Positions 8,085 to 17,638 of a stretch of DNA of 37,404 bases are shown piece after piece. The position numbers and the translations under genes are program-made. The notes beneath the pieces were generated by a model, which made no database searches, had not been told where the DNA came from, and worked only from the letters and a program-made list of their open reading frames with translations. The stretch comes from Bacteroides intestinalis (GTDB lineage: Bacteria; Bacteroidota; Bacteroidia; Bacteroidales; Bacteroidaceae), in assembly GCF_003464595.1 (NCBI RefSeq), contig NZ_QRZF01000031.1, positions 255-37,658 of the forward strand. The letters are read 5' to 3'. How positions within the stretch are numbered: the stretch's first letter is position 1; each line of letters starts with the position of its first letter.

Positions 8085-9557
8085 TTATAAGTCATTGAAA
8101 GCCCGGTTGATGGTGCTGGCTATCGGACGGGCCATTTCCTTGCTGTTGTCGGGTTTGGGTGTGCTGGCCAGTTTGACATCTCCCAGTGTCTTTGTGCTGC
8201 CTTCCATCCCGAAAATCTTTTGTACGGCTATCAGTGTGTTGGCTTGCACACCCGTTTCACGCATCCGGGTAAGGTCTTCTTGAGTGAGCCGGTACCCTTC
8301 TTTCTGTATCTCTTGGATGACATGAAAGTTGTCGGTCTGTGCGGCATCCAACAGACGTGCGGCCTGCCTTTCATGTTCGCCCTGTTCTTCCGGCTTGGTG
8401 CCGAACAGCTGGATGACTTCATGGGTTTGCCTTTCATCCAGACCGTGTTCCTTACCGATTCCTTTGATAAACTCTTCACTGGGTTTATATCCTTCCTCTT
8501 TGAGCTTCCCGATTTTTTCAAAGTCATGTTTGCCCACCGCTTCCTTAAACTCGGCTTCCATATTGCGCCCCTCTTCGTGTTTTTGCTCTTTTGCAGCTTC
8601 TATGTTGGCCGCATGGGCTTCCAGTTTGGGGGTCATGGCCTTGATCAGCTCTTGTGCCTTGCCGGGAGTGATACTCTGTATGTTCTGTATCATGACTCCT
8701 TTCCTGTCATCCGTCAGTTGGATGTCGGCAATGAAGTAGCCTTCCGGACTGTGCAGCAGCTTGTTCTCCAGTGCATGGCCGTTGGCGAGCAGGTATTTGT
8801 CGGCTTTGGTTAACTTGTAGCCGCCATATTCGCTGGTCTGCCCGATGATGTCGGGAATCTTGATTTCCTGGTTGGTGCGCAGGATGACGGAGTTCAGATC
8901 CCGGTCAACTTGCAGCAGGATGTCCTTCTTATTTACGGTGATGGGTACGATGTCACCGGCAAGCAGCTGTTCTTTCTCTTTCTTGCCCAACTTCTTTCCC
9001 AGCACCTTGTCCGGGATAACCAACGCCTCTTTGCGGTAGAATACGGAGATTCCGTCATCGTTGAAACGGAGCTTCCCCGGTTTGCCGTGTATCTCCATCA
9101 AATCAGACATGACACCCTTTTCCAGCTTGGTGCCTTTCCCGTCGAGGATGTTCCCTTGCTTGTAGGCGTATTCATAGAGCGACTGTCCGGTGTAGCATAC
9201 CTTCAGGCGATGGTCGATGACGGTAAAGCCGTCCTTGTCATGTCCCTTCAGGTTCTCCCACCGCTTGATGCTGATGCCATCCTTCTCCAGCTCGGCGACA
9301 TATTTAGGATCATTGGCACGTTCCTTGTCAAAAAGGGCGGATACACGTTCTTTTGATTGGTCACGAAGGCTTTCATCGTACTTTGCTCCGGCTTTTTCCC
9401 TGATTTCGCTTACGCTCATGCTCAGCTCTTCCCCGTCTTTGCGGAACCGGAAATATCCGTCCCGGTATTCGGTCTGATAGCCCAGTGATTCGGCGATGCC
9501 GCCGAACTGTCCCACGTTGTCGAACATATAGGTGTCTAATGCTTCTCTCAGTTTCAT
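8085..9557 (-). CDS. DUF3945/DUF4099-type transfer-region protein
   Basis: A 490-residue soluble protein of the DUF3945 type common in Bacteroides conjugative elements. The N-terminal part (1-80) resembles the DUF4099-like module. The centre (about 150-290) has two similar blocks built around FYRKEALVIPDKVLGKKL and KLTKADKYLLANGHALENKL, each followed by a phage- or DNA-associated beta segment. The C-terminus holds two copies of a 47-49-residue helical repeat (340-386 and 405-453) that recurs in the ArdC-like protein and HipA2. It overlaps the traN stop by ATGA. Its function is unknown; it is probably cytoplasmic and DNA-associated. Confidence 0.8.
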   Translation of the reverse strand: MKLREALDTYMFDNVGQFGGIAESLGYQTEYRDGYFRFRKDGEELSMSVSEIREKAGAKYDESLRDQSKERVSALFDKERANDPKYVAELEKDGISIKRWENLKGHDKDGFTVIDHRLKVCYTGQSLYEYAYKQGNILDGKGTKLEKGVMSDLMEIHGKPGKLRFNDDGISVFYRKEALVIPDKVLGKKLGKKEKEQLLAGDIVPITVNKKDILLQVDRDLNSVILRTNQEIKIPDIIGQTSEYGGYKLTKADKYLLANGHALENKLLHSPEGYFIADIQLTDDRKGVMIQNIQSITPGKAQELIKAMTPKLEAHAANIEAAKEQKHEEGRNMEAEFKEAVGKHDFEKIGKLKEEGYKPSEEFIKGIGKEHGLDERQTHEVIQLFGTKPEEQGEHERQAARLLDAAQTDNFHVIQEIQKEGYRLTQEDLTRMRETGVQANTLIAVQKIFGMEGSTKTLGDVKLASTPKPDNSKEMARPIASTINRAFNDL

Positions 9558-10666
9558 GGCTGTGGCTTGTATAAGGGTTCTGCGGAAAGGATGTATTCGT
9601 TCAACACGGCCAGCTTGATGTGCCGCCCGCCGTTTCGCTCGTAAATCTCGATCTCGAATACCTTATCATCGGGTATCGTGAATTTGTCGAAACCAAGTAT
9701 CAGCCGGTTCCGGCTCTTGCCCTTGATTTTCGTATCAAAATCTTTCTGATAGATAGGTTCGATGGTCGTTTCTTGCTGGATGGCGTTCTTGCTCTTCTTT
9801 TGGTCACGCTGGAAACATTTGACAAACTCGATGTCGTAGTCGATGTATGATTTGTTTTTCAGGTCAAAGATGAAAAACATGAAGTCCTCATGCACATACA
9901 GATTGGCCATTGACAACTCAAACTTGTTCTCGATGACCCCCAGGCTGTAGATGTTGCGCTTCTTGGTGCGCAGCTCTTGGATGCATCTTTCCATTTCCTC
10001 GCTGTTCACATCCACATGGGCGGTATATTTGCGCTGGTCATCAAAATTGTAGGTGAATACGGAGGTATTGCCCCGTTTGATGGTGATGTGGTAAGTGTTC
10101 ATGGCCTTATCCACCACAAACAGGTTGGAATATGCCACGGCATCTTTGGCGGTTGATACTTTCAACTGGTTGTTGTAGGCGGCCAGAGTGAAGGACACCT
10201 CGTTGCCGGGCGTTCCGTAAGCGATGTCCTCCGGAAAGAAGAACTCGGCCAGATGGAGGTCGCTGACTTCTGCCTGATAGTCATGGTGCTGCCATTTCCC
10301 GTTGTCCTCGTAAATGTTCGGGTACGAATCCGTGCCGCCTTCGGGAAGGTAGCGGATGTGATAGGTGTAAACGCTTCCGTCGATGCAGACTACGGTCAGG
10401 TTGGTCTCTTCGGTGAATCCTTCCGCTTGCGCCGAGAGCCTGACGATATGGGGCGCCTCTTCTACCCGGCTGGCCATGACAAGCTCCTGTTCGCCGATGG
10501 CGATATCAGATACTTGCACAGGAAATACCAGGTGTTTCACACAGTCGAAAGAGATAAAGATGTCTTTTTGGCTGATGGCTTGTTTCCGGGGAGTGCCGTT
10601 TTCCTGAGCGAAGAGCGGCAGACTGCACACAAAGCAGTAAAACAGTAGATAAATATATTTCTTCAT
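9554..10666 (-). CDS. traN: TraN, outer-envelope transfer protein (DUF4138)
   Basis: A 370-residue exported protein with a clear signal peptide (MKKYIYLLFYCFVCSLPLFAQ). The mature part is the DUF4138/TraN family of Bacteroides conjugative elements: a beta-rich N-terminal half (ISFDCVKHLVFPVQVSDIAIG) and a second half containing YVHEDFMFFIFDLKNKSYIDYD. TraN is thought to play the VirB9-like role in the outer core of the channel. The gene follows a small membrane-protein gene and overlaps the DUF3945 gene by ATGA, so it lies inside the operon. Confidence 0.9.
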   Translation of the reverse strand: MKKYIYLLFYCFVCSLPLFAQENGTPRKQAISQKDIFISFDCVKHLVFPVQVSDIAIGEQELVMASRVEEAPHIVRLSAQAEGFTEETNLTVVCIDGSVYTYHIRYLPEGGTDSYPNIYEDNGKWQHHDYQAEVSDLHLAEFFFPEDIAYGTPGNEVSFTLAAYNNQLKVSTAKDAVAYSNLFVVDKAMNTYHITIKRGNTSVFTYNFDDQRKYTAHVDVNSEEMERCIQELRTKKRNIYSLGVIENKFELSMANLYVHEDFMFFIFDLKNKSYIDYDIEFVKCFQRDQKKSKNAIQQETTIEPIYQKDFDTKIKGKSRNRLILGFDKFTIPDDKVFEIEIYERNGGRHIKLAVLNEYILSAEPLYKPQP

Positions 10667-10678
10667 GTTGTCGATATG

Positions 10679-10864
10679 TTAAACGGTTCTTGAAAAAAAG
10701 GCGGTGAATACGGTAATGCCCCATAGAAGAAGCAGGGTAATGCCGAAAGAAACGGTCAGCGGACGGATTTCTTTAAAGGCTCGTCCGTTCCGGCGTGATA
10801 CGTAGATCCGATAGCCGAAAAAGACCGCTGACAGCGCAAGCAGGTAATTGAGAATGTCTATCAT
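10679..10864 (-). CDS. Small two-helix inner-membrane protein
   Basis: A 61-residue protein with two transmembrane helices (about 3-18 and 36-57) joined by a basic loop (RRNGRAFKEIR). Its start overlaps the traM stop as ATGA and it precedes traN by 12 bases. It has the size of a VirB7- or TraL-like accessory but no lipobox, and the position between traM and traN is distinctive. I do not recognise the family. Confidence 0.65.
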   Translation of the reverse strand: MIDILNYLLALSAVFFGYRIYVSRRNGRAFKEIRPLTVSFGITLLLLWGITVFTAFFSRTV

Positions 10865-12144
10865 AATTTGTCTATCAATGTTTGAAGGGGATGATTTTTC
10901 TTGTTCGTTTTCTCTTGTTCCATTTGCTCATAGAGCTTCTGTAACTCCGCTTGCACGGCTTGCCTACGCAACTTCGATTCCTGACTCTCTTCTTGGATAT
11001 ACATTTCGTAGTTGGACTTGAGATGTACCTTCACTTGTGAGAGGCTCATGTTCAAGATTTGCTTGGCTACCTGGGTGGTGGCGTTGACTACGCTGGTCAC
11101 TTCGCTGGCCATCGTGCCGATGGAAGAGAGCGGCATGTCAATGTTCTGTACAAGACCTTGTTCCATACGCTTGGCTGCACTGGCTTTCAGGTTATTGGGC
11201 AGGTTCAAACCTTCCATGGCATCATTGTCGAAGACAACCACCGATACGGGATTGAGGTTGTCTCCTACCTTCAGGTTGCTGACTACCACATCGAGGCGGT
11301 TGGCTCCCAAAGTGGCGATACCGTAAAACAGCGTGTTGGCCGGTATCTTCATGCCGGATAGGGTTACGTCCTGAAGCAACCGCATCCGTACCGTACTGCC
11401 CGTGACTACGGTCTGGTCGCCGTGGATGCAAGCCCTGAAGAGGTTGCTGTTTCCCGGTGCGGAGGTCGGTTGGCGGCGTACCCGCTTGCCGTTTTCGGCA
11501 TGGTAGATCGGGCCTTTTTGCATCAGGCTGTCGGCGGATGGATGGCCGGAAGGGTTGGCAGCGGCTTTCTCCGTTTTTCCCTCTTGGTCATAATTGACAA
11601 TCCGTTCATACATGCGCTTGCGGTATTTGTCGGATTCTTCCAGTTCCTTGCGGATGCGTGAGTTCTTCTTGGCTTCCCGGATAATCTCGTTGAGCGCCTG
11701 CTCGTCCTCCAGTCCGTCCAGTTGGCTTTCCAGCTGATGAGAGAAGCGTCCGTTCCGGCCACCTCCGTATTCTGCCATGACTTCGCTGTACGGATCGTTC
11801 TGCATACGGCGGATGCGCTCCAGTGTGGCACGGTCATACCGCTCCTGCTGGTTTTGCAGCTCGAAGTAAAAATCAGATCCTTTGACCTGAGACTCTTTCA
11901 GGATGCGTGCCTTCTCCTGCTCTTCCAGTTTGTCCTGCTTATAGGCTTCCATCTTGTCGTTCACCTTGTCGGCCATTTCCGACTGTGGTTCCAAAAAGGC
12001 TTGCGAGGCGGCCTGTCTGTCACTCCCTGACGGCACGTTCCCGTCCTCACGGATGAAGAATACATAAAGGAAGAGGATGCCCAGGATTACCGGGATGGCC
12101 ATCAACAGCTTGTTCTTGTCTTTGATAAGTTTATTCGGTTCCAT
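10861..12144 (-). CDS. traM: TraM, VirB10-like channel protein
   Basis: A 427-residue protein of the Bacteroides TraM family, the VirB10-like scaffold spanning both membranes. It has a short cytoplasmic N-terminus, one transmembrane helix (about 15-32, AIPVILGILFLYVFFI), a long charged coiled-coil region and a C-terminal TrbI/VirB10-like beta domain (GSTVRMRLLQDVTLSGMKIP, then TLFYGIATLGANRLDV). The start is the ATG at 12144, which overlaps the end of traK by 14 bases; the longer frame starting at 12249 would lie wholly inside traK. Confidence 0.9.
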   Translation of the reverse strand: MEPNKLIKDKNKLLMAIPVILGILFLYVFFIREDGNVPSGSDRQAASQAFLEPQSEMADKVNDKMEAYKQDKLEEQEKARILKESQVKGSDFYFELQNQQERYDRATLERIRRMQNDPYSEVMAEYGGGRNGRFSHQLESQLDGLEDEQALNEIIREAKKNSRIRKELEESDKYRKRMYERIVNYDQEGKTEKAAANPSGHPSADSLMQKGPIYHAENGKRVRRQPTSAPGNSNLFRACIHGDQTVVTGSTVRMRLLQDVTLSGMKIPANTLFYGIATLGANRLDVVVSNLKVGDNLNPVSVVVFDNDAMEGLNLPNNLKASAAKRMEQGLVQNIDMPLSSIGTMASEVTSVVNATTQVAKQILNMSLSQVKVHLKSNYEMYIQEESQESKLRRQAVQAELQKLYEQMEQEKTNKKNHPLQTLIDKL

Positions 12145-12829
12145 GGTCGGTTGGTTTAGAGGTTTCTGACTGGTTTTCATTCTTGCCCGGAGAAGCTGCC
12201 TGCGATGTGTTGGTGCCGTTGCTTTCCACGGGTTCGGAATAGCGGACAATCCAATCTTCTATCTTGGCTCCGTGCGCATTTTCCTCGCTGCGGGACAGCA
12301 TATCATAGATGGTGAACTCCGCTTCGATATTACGTGAGATGCTTCCCCGTGCCCGGTACCCGGTCTGCGTGAAGATTATCTTTCCGGAAACGGGTATCGT
12401 TTGTGTGTTAATCTCTACATCCTTGATGCGTACCCCGTAACGGATATTCTTTTGTATGAGTGAGTTCAGCATATTCACATCGTTGTACTCGTTCAACAGC
12501 TCCTTCCCCTTGTTGCCTATGAGGTTGAGCGCAAGCGAAATGTTCTTCTCGTAGCTGCTCTCGTCAAAGGCATACCAGTGGGTTACGAAGGTCTTTACAT
12601 GGTTCATGTATTCGTATTGCCGCATATCGCTGGCAGACAGGCTGCTTGCCTCATAGACTTCTCCCTGCCTGTCGATGACGAGAGCCTGGCCGTATGCTTT
12701 TTCTATTTTGTTGATAAGGAAGATGATACTGCTGGCAAAAGCGATAGTCAGAATGATGCAGTACCCGGCTGAAAGCCGGATAGTCAGCTTGACCGCATCA
12801 TCTGCTCCTTTGAATTTCATCAGATTCAT
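12131..12829 (-). CDS. traK: TraK, VirB8-like channel protein
   Basis: A 232-residue protein of the TraK family: a short cytoplasmic N-terminus (FKGADDAVKLTIRLS), one transmembrane helix (about 22-40) and a periplasmic NTF2-like domain typical of VirB8-type assembly factors. The Ser/Gln/Asn-rich tail is probably disordered. It starts 4 bases after traJ and overlaps traM. VirB8 proteins are assembly hubs of type IV secretion channels. Confidence 0.92.
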   Translation of the reverse strand: MNLMKFKGADDAVKLTIRLSAGYCIILTIAFASSIIFLINKIEKAYGQALVIDRQGEVYEASSLSASDMRQYEYMNHVKTFVTHWYAFDESSYEKNISLALNLIGNKGKELLNEYNDVNMLNSLIQKNIRYGVRIKDVEINTQTIPVSGKIIFTQTGYRARGSISRNIEAEFTIYDMLSRSEENAHGAKIEDWIVRYSEPVESNGTNTSQAASPGKNENQSETSKPTDHGTE

Positions 12830-12833
12830 AGTT

Positions 12834-13889
12834 CTATTTTTTATTGTTGTCGTTTATGAAACTTGCCCCGATAGAGGCGGCACCGCCTACGTTGGTCAGC
12901 TTGCCGCCTGCCGCTGCGCCTCCCATCAGGGCGATGGTGGCCGCCGTGGTGACGATTGACACGGTTTTCGAAATGATTTTCCCGGCATCGCTGTGTCCTA
13001 CGATTTTGGAGGATAGCCAGAAACAGCTGCAATAAGCACCAATCAGGGCGAGATCCATTCCTAAATATTGTATCTGCTGCGTAGCTGCGTCCACCATGTC
13101 GGCACTTTCCGTATAGATGGCCTTGAAGGTCTGCCATATGATTTGGTTCAGAATATTGATGACGGTGAATACCATACAGGCGGAGCAGAGCGTACCGAAC
13201 CAGATACTCAACTGTTTCTGAAAGACCGGCAACATGCTTACGGCAAAGACAAACGGGCCGAGAATGACCAGTAGCTTGACAATGACCACGCCGATACCCA
13301 AGATGACTACTTGTATGATTCCTACCAATAGGGCGGAAATGCCATGAAGCACAAGGGTGGCGAGGTTGGCGGGGTTGAGCAGCTGCACAATCTTCTCCAC
13401 GCTGGAGCGTACACCGGTCATTTCGTCCTCTTCCATCTTTTTATCCAGTTCGTGCTGCATGGCGCCGGTGCTGTCTTCTCCGGCTGCTACCTCCGACTGG
13501 AGGCTGTGTTTGTCGTATTCGGCAATCATCTCTCCTTGTTCGATGGCTGATTGTGCCATGAACTGGGCAAATTCCTGCGCACGCTCGGAGGTCAGCGAGG
13601 TGGCTTCGTTGATTACTTCCATCGTGCCTACGATGGTTTGGGCGATGGGGGTGTATATGCTTAGGCAGAAGAACAGTACCAGGCAACGGGCGATTTCCAT
13701 CATGTCGGGAAATTTGTCCTCATTCGGGCTTAACAGCTGGCTGGCTCCGTGATAGAGATAGTTGTATGCTAGGTTGCAGATAAAGCAGATGACACCAACA
13801 CCGAAGGCGATGACTGTCATTTGCGAAACGAGTTCCATCGTCAGACCGTCCGTGATCTGAAGTCCCCAGAGAAAATTATCTTGATTCAT
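12834..13889 (-). CDS. traJ: TraJ, VirB6-like polytopic membrane protein
   Basis: A 351-residue polytopic protein of the TraJ family. Hydrophobic segments lie around residues 25-48, 65-90, 165-205, 212-235 and 275-325; a hydrophilic acidic loop (GEDSTGAMQHELDKKMEEDEM) lies between the second and third. VirB6-type proteins form the inner-membrane part of the channel. It starts 6 bases downstream of the TraI-like gene and is followed at once by traK, the usual Bacteroides order I-J-K. Confidence 0.92.
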   Translation of the reverse strand: MNQDNFLWGLQITDGLTMELVSQMTVIAFGVGVICFICNLAYNYLYHGASQLLSPNEDKFPDMMEIARCLVLFFCLSIYTPIAQTIVGTMEVINEATSLTSERAQEFAQFMAQSAIEQGEMIAEYDKHSLQSEVAAGEDSTGAMQHELDKKMEEDEMTGVRSSVEKIVQLLNPANLATLVLHGISALLVGIIQVVILGIGVVIVKLLVILGPFVFAVSMLPVFQKQLSIWFGTLCSACMVFTVINILNQIIWQTFKAIYTESADMVDAATQQIQYLGMDLALIGAYCSCFWLSSKIVGHSDAGKIISKTVSIVTTAATIALMGGAAAGGKLTNVGGAASIGASFINDNNKK

Positions 13890-13895
13890 AACGCT

Positions 13896-14492
13896 TTAAT
13901 TGGTGTGTCGTGTGAAAGCGGCCAACCGTCCCTGGTAATAGGTCTTCCGGTTATGCCCCTTCATGGATTTGTAAATGACCGTGGAACGCACGGATTCGTT
14001 AAACTCACGCATCTCTTCGGCGGCTTTTTCCACCGATTCCTTCACCTGCTCGATAAAGGACATGCGCCCTTCCGAGTTCATCGAGAAGTAACTGGTCACG
14101 GTGGCCACCTTGAACAGCAGGTCGGTACTCAGGCTCAGATTGACGGTCACACGCTGAAAGTTGAGAAATTTCAGGCAGTGGTAATTCGATCCTACGTTCA
14201 GGTAAAAGCTGTAGTCGCTGCTCAGGCAGGCTACGTCGTCCAGCAGGTCGGCAAGCTCTTTCAATGATTTGAGTTCCTTCAACTGGTCGATCTTTTGCAG
14301 GCCGAGCCGCAGTTCCTGGGCATCGATCATTTCATTGATTTGTGTAACCCATTTCTTGACATTGGCGATCCATTCCGTTGAGTTCAGCAGGGTGTGGCCG
14401 GGATCATGCACGACGAACTGGGCATGAACACTGCCGGTTCCCATCAGCCCTATCGAGGCGGCAAGTCCGAGTATGAGAATGATTCTTTTCAT
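13896..14492 (-). CDS. TraI-like periplasmic protein (DUF4141-like, VirB5-like)
   Basis: A 198-residue secreted protein. The signal peptide MKRIILILGLAASIGLMG...VHAQ is followed by FVVHDPGHTLLNSTEWIANVKKW, which matches the start of Bacteroides TraI/DUF4141 proteins, and then by a helical body. The start at 14492 is chosen because it begins the signal peptide; an in-frame ATG at 14594 would lie in the preceding gene. It lies just before traJ, as traI does in CTnDOT-like elements. A VirB5-like role is inferred. Confidence 0.8.
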   Translation of the reverse strand: MKRIILILGLAASIGLMGTGSVHAQFVVHDPGHTLLNSTEWIANVKKWVTQINEMIDAQELRLGLQKIDQLKELKSLKELADLLDDVACLSSDYSFYLNVGSNYHCLKFLNFQRVTVNLSLSTDLLFKVATVTSYFSMNSEGRMSFIEQVKESVEKAAEEMREFNESVRSTVIYKSMKGHNRKTYYQGRLAAFTRHTN

Positions 14493-14497
14493 GACGG

Positions 14498-14719
14498 TTA
14501 TTTGTTGGTGATGAATAATAGGGTGAATATGACACATACCAGCCAGGCTGTCAGATAGCTCTTGGCATTTTCCTTTTTCGTGGCGAGTGCCCATACCACG
14601 AAAATGAGCGCAACGCCCAAAAGTGCGGCGGCAATGCTTCCGGCAAGATTGTATGCGCTGCCGTTGAAGTCGGTTGACCAGCCTAGAAGGGCGGTCAGCC
14701 CTTGGGTGGCGTCATCCAT
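14498..14719 (-). CDS. Second pilin/TraE-like small membrane protein
   Basis: A 73-residue protein with two hydrophobic helices. Its second half, VALIFVVWALATKKENAKSY, aligns closely with the TraE-like protein at 17639-17983 (IALVFVIYSLATNNPHAKEY). The two are evidently paralogues. This one has no cleavable signal peptide. It overlaps the traG stop by 8 bases and precedes the TraI-like gene. It could be a second pilin-like subunit or an adaptor; which of the two is the real VirB2 counterpart cannot be told from sequence. Confidence 0.75.
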   Translation of the reverse strand: MDDATQGLTALLGWSTDFNGSAYNLAGSIAAALLGVALIFVVWALATKKENAKSYLTAWLVCVIFTLLFITNK

Positions 14720-17318
14720 ACTTTTTCCTCCTTTCCTCCAGATAGCGGTTGATGGCCGTATAGGTCGAGCCGCTTTCGTTGAACAACTGCTTCAGTCGTA
14801 CTACTGTCGCCTGGCGCGAATCGAAGGCTACGGCGGCGAAGTCGGACACCTCGTTGCGGAAGATGAAGGCATCGTTCGACATCTTGATGAAAAACTCTCT
14901 CCAGCGTTCCGTGCGCTGCAACGACTCGATCATATAGGCCTCTTCGTCCGTGATGGAAAGCACGGCTTTCACTTCCGGCAGGTTCTGCCGGTGTTCTGAA
15001 TGGTCGAGGATAATCTTGGTCGCGCAGTTGATGATGATGGAGTCCTTGATACTGGACGGCATGTTTTTCAAAAACAGGATGTTCTGTGCGGCCAGCGTGA
15101 TGCTTCCCTCCTTTTTACGGAAGGTTCGGTACAGGTAGGCGATGAAGTCTCCGAATTTCTCGTCTTGCAGGAAGTCGAGTGCTTCGTCGATGATTAGCTC
15201 TTTGGCAAACCCCTGGCGTTTCTTGATTTTATCCACGATCATTTGCAGGGTGATGATGGCAACGAGTGGAAAGTACTCTTTCTTAGAGGCATCTTCCATA
15301 TCGAAGGCTATCAGCCGGTCATGCACGATATCCACGTTCTCGGTAGCGTTCAGCAGGAATGACAGCTCTCCGTCCGTATAGGGTTCCAGTAAAAGCAACA
15401 GCTCCTCTATCTCGAATTTCTGTTTCTCAAACTCGGTCATCCGTTTGCTGAACACTTCCTTCAGATAAGCCCGGTAAGTTATCAGCGTCGGGAAGATACG
15501 CTCATGCTTCTCTCCTATTGAAGAATTGTTCACATAGTCGTAAAATCCGATGACGGATTTCCTGAGAATGGCGTTTTCGGCAGGCAGCATGGGTTCACGT
15601 ACCTTCCAAATGTAGCTGATAATGGCGACGATGGTCTTTATCTGGTCATCGGCAGACTCGGCATCCGTGGTGTCGATGTACAGGTATTTGCCGTTCTTGT
15701 CACGGTCACACAAGAAGGGGTTGAACGCAAATTTCTTCTGCTCGGTAGAGTCGAAGTATTTGCCCCGGTTCAAGGCTATCATCGAGCGGTAAGAGCCGCC
15801 GATGTCAATGATCATCACATCCCGGCCCAGCTCATAGCTTTGCAGGATGTAATTGTTCAGCCAGAAAGATTTACCGGAACCGGACGGGCCGATAACGATG
15901 CGGTTCTTGTTGTTCAGCGCCGGATAATCCCAGAGGTTTATCTTGGCGGGAGTACCGAAACGGTCATGGTAGATATGCCCTTTCTCGTCCGAAAGGTACA
16001 TCCCCTCTTTTTGCAGATAGCAGATGGCCTGCTTGGTCGTGTTGACGAAGCCCCGGTAATTGGCCCTGGCATTGCCGGGTATGTTGCAGAAGAACAGGTT
16101 GCACAGCTCGGCGTTCTCCACATAGCACGAACTTTGGTTCATAAAGCTGAAGCCTTGCTGTACCAGTGCGGTTTTCCGCATGAGCGAGGTGCGGTCTGTA
16201 TCGTTCAGCACGACATTGAAGGCGGTATAGGCGGTCTGGTAGTCGAACTGGGTAATCTCATCGCAGAAGGCTGCCTGCTCGCGTTGCTTCTCTGCCGCCG
16301 GAGGGTAGAAGTTGGTGATGTAGTTCAGCGCGTCTTTCTCCGCACCGATGGCCGTTACGGTGGCATCTGGATCGGTTATCTCTATCACGATGTTTACGAT
16401 GTGGTTGAACGGCAGGCCAAGTCCTACGGGGTACAGCATCGAGCATTTGCTCCGTATGCTGTCCGGTATCTCTATGTTTCCCCCGTATGCCTTCGACTTG
16501 CCGGTGTGCGGCACGGCCAGTTCCTGAAGATGCTCGCCTTCGTTGGTCAGCGAAAGGATGGAAACGTGCTGCTGCCCTATTTTCATGCTTCCGCTTTCAC
16601 TGACAGCCATAGGGTTGACGCTCTTCTGCGTGGCATCGTTTTCCGGTGTCTCGTAAGAGAGGTTGACGTAGTCGTAGATGGCGTTGTTCAGTTCCGTATC
16701 ATCCATCTTGCGTATCTCAAACTGCTGGATGGACGACAAACCGTTCTCAAAGTTCATCAGAAAGGCTTCCATTTCTGTCAGCCGTTGCTGATATTCCTTA
16801 TAAGGTTGCTTGAACGGGTAGTGCAGCTTTCGCATCAGCGAGGTGCCCGATGCGCTTTTGCGTATCTTACCGTTTCGGCTGCCGTTCGTGAACGTCACAT
16901 ACAGGTTGGTGTAACTGTTCAGTATCTCCTTGCCGTTGAAATGACGGTTGTTCTCCGCTATCAGGGCATTGGAAGAGTATTCTGCATGATGGTATCGCCC
17001 CGTATAGTAGAAATTCTGCTGATGGATGACCGTGCCTGCCGGAAGCAGCTTCAAAAGAGCCTCCAACCGCTCATGGATGTATTGCGCCTCGCTTTCCGAC
17101 AAGGTGAACACTTCGGGCAGAAGCAGCCGGTAGCCGACGGTGATGTCACCGTTCCCGTTGATGACGGCGTTCTCCGTGATGGTCTGGATAGGCAAGACAC
17201 TTTCCAGATCCACGGATTTGTCCTTCACCTCTATCTCTGTCTGCCGGATATACAGCAGAGCAATCAGCAGGCACAGCGCACAGATTAGCAGGGATATGAG
17301 TATGATGATTCCTATCAT
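14712..17318 (-). CDS. traG: TraG, VirB4-type secretion ATPase
   Basis: An 868-residue VirB4-family ATPase that powers the mating channel. It begins with one hydrophobic helix (about 2-24), unlike soluble VirB4 but typical of Bacteroides TraG. The N-terminal domain covers about residues 30-420. The C-terminal RecA-like domain has the Walker A GPSGSGKS at 477-484 and a Walker B-like ELIIDEALDFLQ around residue 708. It overlaps traF by ATGA. A 482-codon open frame on the opposite strand is a shadow of this gene. Confidence 0.95.
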   Translation of the reverse strand: MIGIIILISLLICALCLLIALLYIRQTEIEVKDKSVDLESVLPIQTITENAVINGNGDITVGYRLLLPEVFTLSESEAQYIHERLEALLKLLPAGTVIHQQNFYYTGRYHHAEYSSNALIAENNRHFNGKEILNSYTNLYVTFTNGSRNGKIRKSASGTSLMRKLHYPFKQPYKEYQQRLTEMEAFLMNFENGLSSIQQFEIRKMDDTELNNAIYDYVNLSYETPENDATQKSVNPMAVSESGSMKIGQQHVSILSLTNEGEHLQELAVPHTGKSKAYGGNIEIPDSIRSKCSMLYPVGLGLPFNHIVNIVIEITDPDATVTAIGAEKDALNYITNFYPPAAEKQREQAAFCDEITQFDYQTAYTAFNVVLNDTDRTSLMRKTALVQQGFSFMNQSSCYVENAELCNLFFCNIPGNARANYRGFVNTTKQAICYLQKEGMYLSDEKGHIYHDRFGTPAKINLWDYPALNNKNRIVIGPSGSGKSFWLNNYILQSYELGRDVMIIDIGGSYRSMIALNRGKYFDSTEQKKFAFNPFLCDRDKNGKYLYIDTTDAESADDQIKTIVAIISYIWKVREPMLPAENAILRKSVIGFYDYVNNSSIGEKHERIFPTLITYRAYLKEVFSKRMTEFEKQKFEIEELLLLLEPYTDGELSFLLNATENVDIVHDRLIAFDMEDASKKEYFPLVAIITLQMIVDKIKKRQGFAKELIIDEALDFLQDEKFGDFIAYLYRTFRKKEGSITLAAQNILFLKNMPSSIKDSIIINCATKIILDHSEHRQNLPEVKAVLSITDEEAYMIESLQRTERWREFFIKMSNDAFIFRNEVSDFAAVAFDSRQATVVRLKQLFNESGSTYTAINRYLEERRKKYG

Positions 17319-17626
17319 GGTTGCTGTTTTAGGATGAATTTGAAAATCTGCCGTTTGTCCGTTATCTGCCGGGGGGTGGCGTTCTTGATCCGGAGGCCGG
17401 TCAGGTAGTCCGGGTTACCGGCCTTGTGTTCCTTTTTCAAGGTTTGGAACAGCAGACCGGATAGAAACAGAATGGCGGAAATGATTCCGATGATGAGTAT
17501 CGGGTGCAGCTGCTTGAATATGCTCACGATGATGATGATGGCCGTCAGCAGCATGAAGATGGCGAACTGTCCCGATGACAGACCGAAGAACTTGATCGGC
17601 TTGTTGATTTTACGCATGGTTCTCAT
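17315..17626 (-). CDS. traF: TraF, VirB3-like protein (DUF4133)
   Basis: A 103-residue membrane protein with the DUF4133 signature at its start (INKPIKFFGLS) and two transmembrane helices (about 19-37 and 41-60), then a basic tail. VirB3-like proteins sit next to and work with the VirB4 ATPase, and this gene overlaps traG by ATGA. The start may also be the ATG three codons further in (17617). Confidence 0.85.
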   Translation of the reverse strand: MRTMRKINKPIKFFGLSSGQFAIFMLLTAIIIIVSIFKQLHPILIIGIISAILFLSGLLFQTLKKEHKAGNPDYLTGLRIKNATPRQITDKRQIFKFILKQQP

Positions 17627-17638
17627 GGCTCTTCGTTT

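Noticed and set aside
8220..9356. Long plus-strand open frames opposite the DUF3945 gene
   Set aside because: They are antisense to a confident gene with clear repeats and show no recognisable protein features.
15840..17288. A 482-codon open frame on the plus strand
   Set aside because: It is exactly antisense to traG, has no domain I recognise and has an unusual amino-acid mix. It is a shadow of the GC-richer codon bias of traG.
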